This document shows positions 14,060-26,300 of a stretch of 64,000 nucleotides of DNA, piece after piece. Source of the DNA: Spirodela intermedia. Its lineage: Eukaryota > Streptophyta > Magnoliopsida > Alismatales > Araceae. How positions within the stretch are numbered: position 1 is the stretch's first letter; the number at the start of each line of letters is the position of its first letter. The stretch is from the NCBI GenBank assembly GCA_902729315.2, contig LR746264.1, forward strand, positions 4,737,878-4,801,877, given 5' to 3'. Both the position numbers and the translations under genes were made by a program. The notes below the pieces were generated by a model that was not told where the DNA came from, did not search any database, and saw nothing but the letters and a program-made list of their open reading frames with translations.

Positions 14060-14600
14060 TGCTAATGTACACACTTTTTCAAGTGTTTGTGGGCTGCTAG
14101 GCACTAGTACTCAATAAATATTTGTCATAGTTGGCCAAATTGAGGAATGATGTTTTCCTAGGTCATATACATATCATTATCCCTCGAAATGTGATTCAAG
14201 AAGGCAACTTCCTTTGGCACAAATTATCACTCTGCCAAATTGAGAGAAAAAAAAAAGAATGTTTTCTTAGCTTGCACAAATGTTTCTAAGATATACCATG
14301 TGTTTGTCTAAATTTAAAATATAGATAAGAATATTGTCAAGGTAAATAACAATAAACCTTTCAATGTGCTCATTGAAGATGACATTTGCTAGAGTAAAAA
14401 GTAATGATAAGGCATTAGTAAAACCAAACCACCTCATCATGAACTCATATGTGTACGATTTAATGCCACACTTAAAAAAGAGAGGGTCAAAATTTTTAGT
14501 TTCTAATTATGACTTTAGATGATTCTAATCAAGATCTTGAATGTTCTTCTTCACATCTTAAATCATATGATTTTCCTAAATCTATTAGTGTGTGACTCCA
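14060..14600 (-). pseudogene. Ty3/gypsy reverse transcriptase remnant
   Basis: Read on the minus strand, with several stops and frame changes, this stretch follows the order of a Ty3/gypsy reverse transcriptase. It has a YTYEFMMRWFGFTNA block (family: HYEFLVMPFGLTNAPA), then NEHIERFIVIYLDNILIY, which corresponds to the active-site YLDDILIYS with the second Asp changed to Asn, then LDKHMVYLRN, an FLGHVVS-like block, and SFLNLANYDKYL (family: SFLGLANYYRRF). The order and spacing of five blocks make chance unlikely. It is long dead: the coding frame is broken repeatedly and I find no gag or integrase beside it. Confidence 0.72.
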
Positions 14601-14689
14601 GAATTTTTGAAGTTGTTTGGTTCCCTGCCTATGTACACTATTGAAGGAGAAGCCCATTCTTTAGATCTATTTGATTGAATGTTTCGATA

Positions 14690-15080
14690 ACAACTGGTGA
14701 TGACTGGGTTCAACTCCCTCATAATTTCACCTAAAATTATATTTCAGATTCATGGTTATAGGTGCTGAACAACTAATTAATGGATTAACTCCCTTGAGTG
14801 ATTAAATCAATATTTAATCATTAGTTTATGTCATAAAGAAAATGAAAGATTTCATCATGGGTTGTGTTTAGAAGATGGGCTTGACTCAAGGAGGATTCAA
14901 AAATTTGATGTGAACAATGATGACTTGAGGATAACTGTTACTATCCTCTACTCATAATGTTTTTGGCTGAATGTGGAAGCCATTGTCGCTTTGATCTAGT
15001 TGAGAAAGACTGCTGATGGCTTAAAATTGGTTCCTTGACTTGTTGCATTCAGATTATTTAACCAGTGAGAAATACCTCAC
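14690..15080 (+). repeat. dispersed repeat family A, copy 2
   Basis: A diverged direct copy of about 11935-12320, beginning near a GACTGGGTTC/GACTAGGTTC block and ending after a TATTTAA(C/A)CA block. It lies just right of the gypsy reverse transcriptase relic, so the repeat may be part of that element family. Confidence 0.5.
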
Positions 15081-17176
15081 AATTCAAAATAATGTGACAT
15101 AGACTTAGTTACATATAATGATTATAATTTCACTGAAAATATAACTGATAATGAAACATCAAGGAGTTGTGCTTAATTTTAAGTGAATATCTTATATTAT
15201 TAACATCAAAGAAAATAAGAAACAAGTATCTTGTTCATAGGTGAAGCTGAATACATAGTTGTCTAACTATGCGGTACACATATTTTTGGGGTTTAACCCA
15301 TAGGTAAGGGATTATAAGATTGACTTTGAAAGAGTTCTAATCATTATATCTAGGTAATTACTTTAGAAAAGAATTCAATCATTCATACCAAAATAGAGCA
15401 CATAAATACTATCATTTCGTCCATGATCATGTGAATAGAAATTATTTTGCTTTGAATTTTTTTGATACTGGATTTCAATTAGCAAATTATTTCACTAAAA
15501 TTTTTATTGCATAAATATTTATAAATTAAAAAAATAGGATGTATATTGAAAAAAAGGTTTGTAATTCAACTTGAATTTACAGCTTTGAGTTCTAAAATTG
15601 TTATAAATGTTTAAGGTATTGTTTCTTCTAATATATATTTTGAAAGTGTATGAAAATTATGTGCGCAGGTGAATTGGTAAATGAATGTGATTTTTTTTTA
15701 TAAATCATCTGATTTACAATTTTTGAAGAGCCTATAATAACTTGAAATTGGCAATCCCTAATAGACAACTAAATGGTTGACTTTGTAGGAGTCTCTCTTT
15801 CGTTTTATTTGCTCTGATGGATTTGCTTCACACATGGAAACTCGTTTCTTAAAATTAAGTAAAAAATGCTTCATACATGGGAGACACTATCTCTTTCAAA
15901 TTTTTTATGAGACTTCTCCTGGGTTATTGTCATTGAATATTCTCCATGAACACATATCAATTATTAATATTAAAATTTCTATTTTAATTTTGAATGCTAT
16001 GAAAAAAGTACTGATTTAAAGTCAAACATATGTTTCACAATGTTGAAAGTGAGTCATCCCTTTGACTTGGTTCATTATTTTCTATGAGATGTCAACTGCT
16101 TGTTCCATTAACCACACTAGCTAACTTAATGCAGCTTTGTATGAATGTTTGATAGGTGTCCCTAGGACTATTTCTTTCAAGTTTAAAGACATTAAATATA
16201 GGAAATAAAAGGACAAGTAGGAAGATAAATGAAATGACTTGCACATTTCCATGAATCTTTTTGATTGCACACTTTTGAACGATTGAAATTTTTCTCATGT
16301 TGTTACTACAATTTTTTCCTATAGAACTGAAAAGCTCAGGAAACCTCTTAAAGCTCTAATAAACTGGATATGAATATTTCACTACTAAGAGTCAGGTTTG
16401 GGAGGGCCAATGGATATTTGGTTGTTGTCACTTGTAATCATGAAATTGGTGGAGAGTATGCACTCAAAGAGCAAGTAATATCTGAATCTGCAGCTGATCC
16501 TTAGTCCCCATGAGTCCTTTTGTGAAGGGTTTACTGAGAAACTATAGAAGGTCACTTGAAATTTATGTGGGTGGTCTGTGAAGAATCCTCAAGTGGAGTC
16601 TACATGTATCAAGGCTATTATTATCATTAATCTCTCTATGATATAAGAAGGGGGGCACCACTGTTTGCAATATATGTGAGATAATTCTCTCTCTAAAAGG
16701 AAAAACGAGGACTTTGTGAGGCTGAGACGCATGAAAGGCTTTCCAAACCACGTAAATCTGGTGTCTCTTTTTTCTTTCTCCTTAATCTCTTTTGTTCATC
16801 TATTTTTGTTGAGCGAGTGACGCTTGCCACCTAACCATGCAAAGCACAGCGCCAAAGATTTCCGCTAGATAAAACTCTCCCCCCATTCTCTTCCTCTTCC
16901 GTTTTATTTGCTCTATACAAATTCAACAGGAGAGGTTACGGTGGGAGGCACGTGCGCTGCAGCGTGCGAGGTAGATAGTCCGCGCGCGCGCGAGAACAAC
17001 GCTCCGCCGAGGGCGAGAAAGAGAGGGAGGAAAATTAAACTATTCAATCAGCTCCGTGAAATCCGGCCTTTCTTCCGTCGAGGGTCCTCTGCGTCCCTTG
17101 TCCTCCTCCCCTCCACTCGATCCGCCATCCAATCAACCCTCCTCGGAGCCTCTCCCTCGGCGTCCATCTTCCCCGA

Positions 17177-17221
17177 TCTGTCTCTATCGCTCTCTCTTTC
17201 TCTGTCTCTGTTTCTCTGTAT
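17177..17221 (+). repeat. CT-rich tract in the 5-phosphatase leader
   Basis: An imperfect (CT)n tract with T runs, roughly 130 bases before the main ATG. Pyrimidine-rich leader microsatellites of this kind are common in plant 5' UTRs. Together with the CG-dinucleotide run at 16981-16992 it marks the start of the GC-rich first exon. Confidence 0.6.
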
Positions 17222-17252
17222 GTAGTTTCCCGAGGAAGAGGCGCAGGAGTCG

Positions 17253-17285
17253 ATGCAGTGGCAGCCGGAGAACCAGGCGGAGTGA
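17253..17285 (+). promoter_or_regulatory. short upstream ORF in the 5-phosphatase leader
   Basis: An ATG at 17253 opens a 10-codon frame ending TGA at 17285, 71 bases before the main ATG at 17357. It is out of frame with the main CDS. If the transcript starts upstream of it, it could lower initiation at the main ATG. The transcript start is inferred, not seen. Confidence 0.45.
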
Positions 17286-17356
17286 GCAGGCGCCGCCCTC
17301 TGCGGACGCGGGCGTCGACATTTCGTAAGCTGGAACGAACCAGGTACAGGGGAGAG

Positions 17357-20300
17357 ATGGAGGAGGACGGCGAGGATCTCCTGGCAGCTCTCAGCCTTAA
17401 CGGCGGCAGCAGCAGCAGCCGGTACGGGGGCACCGTGGTGTGCAACACGATGCCAGCGCCAACCCCGCCGCCTGGACATCAGAGGAATAAGGTGATGTCC
17501 TATAGCCAGCCCATCCCCCGCGACGGTGACGGTGGGAGCAGTGTCCTCGGCGGCGGCAACGGGAGGGGTTCCGCGCGGAGGAACAGCCTCGAGGAGGAAC
17601 GGATCCCGAGGAGCCGTAGCAGCAGTGATAACGAGTACAGCACGGCAGAGGACTGGAATGATGACTACGGCGGGGGCCCTGATAATCTCCGAAATCCGTA
17701 TTTCAGCCACAACCAGCAGCTCCGGTTTTATCAGTCGTTATCTTGTCCTGATGAAACAGACCGGAATCATTATCATCGTCAGCATCATCCTCAACTAAGT
17801 CATCATCTACACCCATCTTCATACCACCAATATGGAGGAGGGGTATTTCTCGGCAGCGTCAGGTTTAATGACACGTCCTCATCCCTGGGTTGGAGGACGT
17901 CCACTGGAGGTGGCAGTGGCACATTCTCACCACCCAAAATGTCAGCGGGAGTGGGAGTTGGGGCCGCGCTGCCGGAGTTCACGGGTGCTGGCGGAGACCA
18001 GGGTATCTTCAAGTTGCCATTGCGGGCACCGGTGCATCCTGGACGGCCGCCATCGCTGGATCTTAGACCGCATCCTCTCAGGGAGACACAGGCAGGGTCT
18101 TTCCTTCGGACCATTGCTTGTACACCCACTCAACTCTGGGCTGGGCAAGAATCTGGTGTTCGGTTCTGGAACTTCTCTGACTTATACGAGGGACAGGAAG
18201 GAGAGGGAAGGATCTTAGTGAGAGGGGATGAGGAGTCTGCCCCATTCCGCATATCCCACCAAACATCTCCGACACTGTGCATGGTTGTCGATGCTGCCAC
18301 GCATTTGGTTTGGACAGGGCACAAGGATGGCAAAATCAGATCGTGGAGGATGGACCAGCCACGGCATCATACTTTTGCTTCTTTCGACTCAACTATCCCC
18401 TCTACTACGAGCTCTGGATCATCCCAACATATTCGTTCCTTTAAAGAAGGCCTTGCATGGCAGGCACACCGGTCTCCTGTTTTATCAATGATCATCACAT
18501 CATATGGTAAAAAATATTATGAGCTTTGTCTCCATTATCTTTATCCTTATCTAGTACATAAAGTTTTAGGAAAAATCTGTAGGCTCTTTGATATTTTATT
18601 TTTCTCATGTATACCGCATTGGTTTTTCTCTCTATTTGAAATAAGGATGGCTACAAGTTACTTGCCTTTCTGTTTTTTTGCGTGTATGTTTTTTTCCACT
18701 GATCAAAATTGAGTGTTTTTAAGACAAAGAAAAACTGAAATGTACAATAGTTAAAACTCTTAACGTGGCAAAAATGTAGCATGATGGTTATGTGATTGAA
18801 AGAGGACAGAATACTATTGACACCCCTGGAGTTTCTCTTTTCATTTCTCCTTTCATCTTGTCCCTGTAGTGCTTTGACCGGTAAATATGAAAGACTCGCT
18901 TAAATTATATACACCAGTGTGATGTTGCCGCATTATGAGACATAGTGATCTGCTTGTGATGAGTTATTGACCCTATTTCACAGAAGCATCGATCGTTTCA
19001 GTGTTTCCTTGCAACAAGGGATCTATAATTTTTCGTCTGGGTTTTGATATGTTGAACCTCTTTTTTATTCAAATTAATCATTTATGTTACAAAGCTTCTG
19101 CAACATTTTTTGTATGCGTAAATTAAATAAAAATATGTTTTTTTGTTACACCATGATATTTTTTTTTGTTGAGGTAATTATTAGCTTGCACCATGAGGAA
19201 GGATTGATAAGGCATCTAAGGGAGATTTTCAATCCATTAATCAAAGAGAGAGATCTATCTGGGAAGTTCTTAGGGTGGACCTGTTAAGTGGCATTCAATA
19301 GTGTCATTGGGATTGGGAAGTGAGATTATTTATTTATGGGATGGTGCGGCATTAACATGCTTGGAAAAACACTAATTGTAGGTGGTCAATTTTACGATCT
19401 GAAAGTTATTAAGTTACCAGTAAGAGTGCAAAAATCGCTTAGAGGGAAGGTGCTGGTATTACGATGAAAACCAAAGACTGATTCGGACCTTGGGTACAAA
19501 CGTGAGAAACATGGGATGGTTATCACTGTTTTTTCTAACTAAGCCTTTCACTGCCATTTTAGTGGCTTACAAGAATCCTATTTAGTGGAGAGCAAAATAG
19601 AGATTTAAATTGGAAGCCTATGAAAATCCATATACTTAGGAATAAGTGAGACGAAAAAGTGTTTGTAGCTTCCTTTCAAATAGGAGGGAAAGTGCTGATT
19701 TATTGGAAAATCACAGCTGATGATATAAGTTTAAGATCTGGATGTTTACTAACTCGTGGAGTGTATTATTATGCAAAAAGATATGCACTGCTGTTTAAAG
19801 ACTCAGTTTTGGTGGCATGATCTTAATCTATTATTATTCCATGGTTCAAGACTAAGATAAAGCATGCTTTAAAGCCTTTTCGCTCATAGCTAGAATGGGG
19901 AAGGACAGGATAGACTCTTTGAATGCTTTTGTGTTCTATCTTTTGTGGTTTTCTTTTTCCTCCAGAAGTTCCTTTACTTCGATTGTTTTCGTATTTTCTT
20001 TTCTATTCTTTCATTACATTAAGCTTTGCGCTATATTTTGATTTTTGCCCTTATTGGCAATTTTTTTATAGGATTTGGGCTTCATCAACTGAAGTCCTAT
20101 TGAACGTACAGTTCACGCTTGTGCTTTTGCTTTAACTCTCAGTGCACTTCTGGAATCCTGTGTCTAATGGAAGGGAAAATGCTAACCAATACACAATATT
20201 TTTGTAACCCCTGAACTTTAAAGGATGTGATGAACTGTCTGGGAAACTGGGGGAACAACCGAGAAAAGAAGGAAGGCCACCTGGAGGGAATCTTTCTGGG

Positions 20301-23300
20301 CATGTGTCGTCAGAACATCTGGTCAGGGATTTATCGACAATGTTAACAATTTCCTAAATAATTAATTGAAATTCTGATGATTGCAAATTCATCAAATCTT
20401 GTGTTCTGCCGAGGTCATATTTCTATTATTTGGAGAACGAATTTCCGATTTGGAGGGGAATACTTGAACTACAAGTTAGATCGGAAGAAAATGAATGAAA
20501 TATCAAGGGGATGCTTGTTGGGATGCCTTGAGTGAGGTTCGCTGTCATTCATTGAAGTTAACGAGTTTTTTTACTCAAAGATAGCTCGAACAGACATTAT
20601 TCTGAATATCAATTTTTCCCAGGGTTACAGTACAGTAGAAGTCCCACCAAGCAAACACAGATAAGTGCGGCCCATCTGGGTTTACTTGCAATATCCTTGC
20701 ATAAGGACCAAAACAGAAGAGCACTGATCCTCAATCCAAGAGCCATCTTAAATTCTTTATGATATAGTCTGACATGTTAACTGATTTCCAGGATGATGGA
20801 ATCATAGGACTTTGAGCTGAGGGTTCAAAGAATGTTCTCAATCTAGGGATCAGTGCGAATAAAATTCTGTTTTCTTTGGTTGTTTATTTTTATTTTCGCT
20901 TGAGTGAAAAGGCCAAGGTGAAATCATAAAGATAATGAATACCAAAGAAGGCCGAGTGTCAGACTTTTCTATGACACTATGGCATCAAAAACCTTTTGAG
21001 GACACAGCGGAGAATATGCATAGGAATTTTTTATTCCTTAAGTAGAAATTATGATGCATTAAATTGTTTAACTGATTAAGGGATAGACATATGTCCTGAA
21101 TATCAATTTTTTTGGTGAATCATTCGAAAATGAGTTGTTTATTGAGGTCCTAATTCTAAATGTGGTATAGCTTATATATACTTATGAATGTTAGGGAAAT
21201 AATCTAGAAAGATAAGTTTCTTTTTCAATTCTCAGATTTCCTACTAGAGTTTTAAGTGTTACTGTTGATCAAAGAAAACTTAATTTGGTGAAAGGTAAGA
21301 TGAGTCACATAGATATTGAAAGGGTGAGCAATACAAGGTTTTCTTTTGGAAATCATCCAATGCCATCTTATGCTGATCTGTTTGTGATTATTTTCCTTGA
21401 CCAACTAGAGAAATGACTTATTTTGACTGAGTTTTACCCTAGAAATTTATATTACTCATTCTCTTGTACGTGTCTTTTAAGCCAAGTTTCAAGTTTCGCA
21501 CAAAGAATGCCTACAGCTTCTATTGAACAGTAAAATGTTATGACTTTGGTATATAAATTGCATTGCAATTGTATTTAGTCTATGCTACATAAAACTTTTA
21601 CGTGCATAAATATGTTCAATACATTTGTGGGCTTCTGTTGAGAAGTTTATCAGTTACACTACAGGATACAGATTAGGACGTCTCTCTATTTGTCCTCCGA
21701 ATTCCAAGCTGTCATTTATTTGTCAGAGAAGTTTTGATCGTGCTGTGATTAAATATTCTCCCATTGAAATGGATCATATTCTGGATAATGGAGCCCTGTT
21801 AAAAAGTGGTTAAAAGGTAGCATGGTAGGCCTGTGCAAGCCATAAGTAATTTGTTTTTCGAGTGAATGACTACAAAGTCAACAGATCATCATTGATCCTG
21901 GCCAAGTGGGAATATCATTATTTTTCTTACTTAAAAGTAAGCTGTTCCGGCCAGAGACTCATATACAAACTATCAATGTTTTGTATTTTATACAAAGATA
22001 TAGGAGACATTACTGATGTTAAAATCCAAAATGACTAGCGGAGATTCGATGTCTTATTATTGGATTGAATGTAACCTCTTTGGTAATTGTCTCTGTGGTT
22101 TCATTGATTAGTGGGCATTATCTTAATTTGTCTTTGTTATCTTATCATTTAGTTGTAGATTTTGATAATGATGAGTATTTACTCCTCTTTTCGGCCAAAG
22201 TCTTTCTTTCTGCCCATCTTTTTGGTAACATCTTGGTTGCCTTTTTAATAAACGGATATGGTTTTCAAGTGGATTTCAGCATGAAACTAAGTGTGTGTTG
22301 TTTTAAAATCCAGGTGATCTGTGGTCAGGTTCGGAGGGCGGTGTTATAAAGGCATGGCCTTGGGAAGCCGTTGAAAAATCTCTTTCTTTGCCAACAGAGG
22401 AAAGGCATATGGCTGCTTTGTTGCTTGAGAGGTCATATATAGATCTCAGGAGTAATGTTACCGTTGGAGGTGTCTGTGCTCTGCCCGCTTCAGATGTAAA
22501 ATACTTGTTATCTGATAACTTGAGGTCAAAAGTGTGGAGTGGTGGTTACTTATCCTTTGCGCTATGGTATATGTCTATTTTACGTTCAATTATGTGTTTA
22601 CTAGTTTCCTCTAATTTCTTGGGTTATATTTTGAATGTTATGCATTCTTACGTTATTATATTTTAATTTTGATGAGCTATTACTCAGGGATTCACGTACA
22701 AAGGAACTTCTGAAAGTATTTGGCATTGATGGCCAGGTGGACACTCGCCTGGATATTTCACCAGTCAATGATGCATATATAGAAGATGAGATGAAAATGA
22801 AATTTGCTGCAACATCGAAAAAGGAAAAATCTCAGGGTTCTGTTAGTTTTTTCCAGCGCTCACGTAATGCACTTATGGGAGCTGCTGATGCTGTTCGTAG
22901 AGTTGCTGTTAAGAGTGCTTTTGGTGATGATAACCGGAGGGCTGAATCACTTGCAATATCCATGGATGGTATGATTTGGATGGGATGTGCGAATGGTTTG
23001 CTTGTTCAATGGGATGGAAATGGCAATCGATTGCAGGAGTTTAATCATAATTCCTCCTCTGTTCTTTGCCTTTGCACGTTTGGTACACGGCTATGGGCTG
23101 GGTATGCTAATGGTTCTATGCAAGTTATGGATTTGGAAGGAAATCGTTTCGGTTCTTGGGTTGCTCACAGCAGCCCAGTTATAAAGATGACCGTTGGGAA
23201 TGGTTTTGTGTTTACATTGGCTAACCATGGTGGCATTCGTGGATGGAATTTGACATCTCCAGGGCCTCTTGACAAGATCTTGCTTACAGAGTTGACTAAT

Positions 23301-26300
23301 AGACAGATTTTGTATACAAAAAAAGAAAATATTAAAATATTGGCTGGAACTTGGAATGTAGGTCAAGAAAGGGCATCTCATGATTCACTCATAGTGTGGC
23401 TTGGCAGTGCAGCATCAGAGGTAGGCTTGGTTGTTGTTGGTTTGCAAGAAGTTGAGATGGGGGCTGGCTTTCTCGCGATGGCTGCTGCAAAAGAAACTGT
23501 AAGAGTCCGTTAGCAGCTTTATATTTTTATCTGCTTTACATTTTTCTAAAGAGTGTAGAAAGCATGTTAACCTTGGAATGGTGTTCTCAATGGCTTTATT
23601 GTGCATTCTTTATCTTTTTTAGAAAAAATTATCTGATGCTTTGAGTTGTGATGAAAAAAAGTTATCGTCTTTGATGGTTACCTCTTTACTTTTGCTAAAC
23701 TATCATGCGGTAATTTTTCTACCATTAATTATCGATGTATACATGTTTGGGTTTTGATCTAAATATCTGATGTGTGTATTTTTAAACTGCTTCAAGCCTG
23801 TCAACATTGCATAAAGTTGGAAGGTCTGAAAAGTTCTATAGCTTGTTATCCAAATTTTCATCATTTTCAGGCATGGTCTGATTAATTTGCTTCGGTATCT
23901 TCGTCAGTAGATGAAGATATGTTTACGTGCACGAATGTCCCTCGCTTGTTTAGTCGTTTCCTCTGTATGCACCATATTATAGCATCTGTGTATGCCGACA
24001 TTTGCATCTTCATTTCTCAATGAATACAGTATACATTCAACATGTAGGTTTTCGTGACTGTTAAGCAGGTGTTTTTTTCTGTTCAGATTTAACCCAACAA
24101 TAAGATTTTAATCTGGAATTACCTCAGTATATGGAAAATTTATATTCTATATGATTATTTTCAGAGTTTAATGCAGTATGTTTTTCTGTCATGGCTCTCT
24201 TATAGATTACATTAAATGCGTAATTATTTTTCGTTTATATTGTAGTTACTTCTGGGCTAAAGCTAAAAGTTAGGTCGTGAATTTGTTATTTGCTTTGGGT
24301 GCCTTTGTCTACTGACCATTATCATTATTTATAAAATCATGTGATGTAACCTTGAAAATAACTCTATCTGTAATGGTCTTGATGACTGCTTACTCTTACC
24401 TGATTCCAGGACCTTCTAAATTTTGTATGGCCTGGATTCGCTCTTCTTTTTTTAGAAAGACATTATTTGTATGCACTTGTTTTGCAAATAATTTACTTAT
24501 ATTGTTACCTTGAATGGGAATCTTGATGATCCAAGAAACTGTGATAGAGTGTTTCGGTAATTTGGATATGTAGGTAATGACATACGATTTATTTGTCCAA
24601 AGTTTATTTGATTTATGAATGTTTTGGAATAATATATTTTTTTCCGTATAAAATAGACACATTGGCTTTTTTGTTCCATATTTTCTCAGACTACATTTTT
24701 TCGTGATTACTTTGGCATTTTTTTTTTTTTTGTGTCCAATTTCAGATGCAATTTTTTGTGTCTATCGTTGTTCTTTGTCAGTGATATTTTTCTGATTAGT
24801 ACGTTGGGTCCATCCCTTGAAGTCATGACATTTTTAGTCGTTTTCCATATTGATCGTAGGTAGGACTGGAAGGGAGTGCTAATGGGCAGTGGTGGTTGGA
24901 TACTATAGGGAAGACATTGGATGAAGGAACAAGTTTCGAACGAGTTGGGTCACGACAACTTGCCGGGCTGCTTATTGCCATATGGTAAACAATCATCCTG
25001 AAGTATTATTTATTCAGTTGGACTCAGTTTATGGAGAATTTTGGTTCTGTCTGAGCACATTTCAAGACCGTGATGCACTAATACTTTTCCTGGTCAAAAA
25101 ATTACCCTTGCTTCACTTTTCTCTTTCTTCACAGGGCTAGGAAGAATCTTCGGGCGTACATTGGTGATATTGATGCTGCTGCTGTACCTTGTGGTTTTGG
25201 GCGTGCAATTGGAAACAAGGTGAGTGCCATTTTTTTTAGGTCTTATCCTGCAGATAAAGACAGTACTTTGAAGGTTGTCAGATCCCTGTTGTATCAAATG
25301 AAATTTGAGATGAAAGAAATTTCTATGTATTGCACCAGTTACACTATCGATACTTGCTTGTAGAATCAGCAAGTTGTCATGTCCTAAACATTTTTGTCGA
25401 GACTTCTCAGGACCTTTAGTGATTGGTAACGACCATTTTATTGTATGACTATGCAATACTTATGATCGAATTATTAATGCGCCAATAAATCAAGGAATGA
25501 AAAGTAATCAGCAAAAATCTGTCCACAAACAACTTATCCGGGTGATAATTTGATGGTACTCCTTTTGCAAATGAATGTCAAGCTTAGGAACACCAACGAT
25601 CTGCTCAATATTCTATCCGTAAATAGCAAAAACATATAGTTGAATCATGCTAACTCGAGCTTACTCGGCGTTTATTCAATGGAATTTATGGAAATAGCAC
25701 CTTTGAAAACAATGGACAACCTTCAAAACACTTGGTACAGCCATTTGGATGATCCCATTGCATATGACTGTTTGGTAACTTGGACTAGAGTTTCATAGTT
25801 TTTTCTCACACATCATCCTTTTCCATTTTTTTTGAGGATTGATGTCCACCGTGGTCTGTAGATTATGACTTTAAATCACTGATTCCTGTTGAAACGGCAA
25901 AATTGAGGGCCTTTTATATTTCGGTTGCAGAAGTATAAATTTTATCCCTCATTGAACTTAAAAAAGAAAGACTATAATAATTCCAAACCAATTGGTTATA
26001 TGCTAAAATTATTTGAATCATTGAGAAATAATCTAATTTCTATGAAAAATTGCAGATGGCCAGAAATAAGAAGCAACGGGTAGAAAAAAGAGGGTCAACA
26101 AAAATTAGAGAAATGCACTAGAAACTAAGTAAAATCACTTTTCCATTTTGAGTGTTAGATCTGGATCACATACAGGATTCGTATTTCCCATTGATTTGTC
26201 TCCATTGTGCACTTTGCTTTAGTTAGGCTTAGCTTTTTCCTGATCAGTTGGAGCTATGGTTACTTGGGCTACGAGCAAACTCTATTATATGTAATTGAGT

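Larger units (their letters stand above)
9701..16900. other. AT-rich intergenic region with decayed transposon sequence
   Basis: About 7 kb of strongly AT-rich DNA with no open frame longer than about 80 codons that resembles a protein. Within it I recognise a dispersed repeat (about 11640-12320 and 14690-15080), an inverted partner of its tail (about 13290-13500) and a decayed Ty3/gypsy reverse transcriptase (14060-14600, minus strand). The rest holds nothing I can name. The last few hundred bases before 16900 should contain the 5-phosphatase promoter; a weak TATA-like TATACAAA occurs near 16913. Confidence 0.6.

Noticed and set aside
17258-17356. N-terminal extension of the 5-phosphatase from 17258
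   Set aside because: The codon at 17258 is GTG, not ATG, and the extra residues are Arg-rich and unlike the family; 17357 is the first in-frame ATG.
17048-17710. Antisense open frame of 220 codons over the 5-phosphatase first exon
   Set aside because: Arginine/alanine-rich low-complexity translation from GC-rich DNA; the sense strand is a conserved gene start.
19290-19380. LINE-like reverse transcriptase end in the first 5-phosphatase intron
   Set aside because: Only a few residues recall the G.G..I.FW.D pattern; no neighbouring motifs support it.
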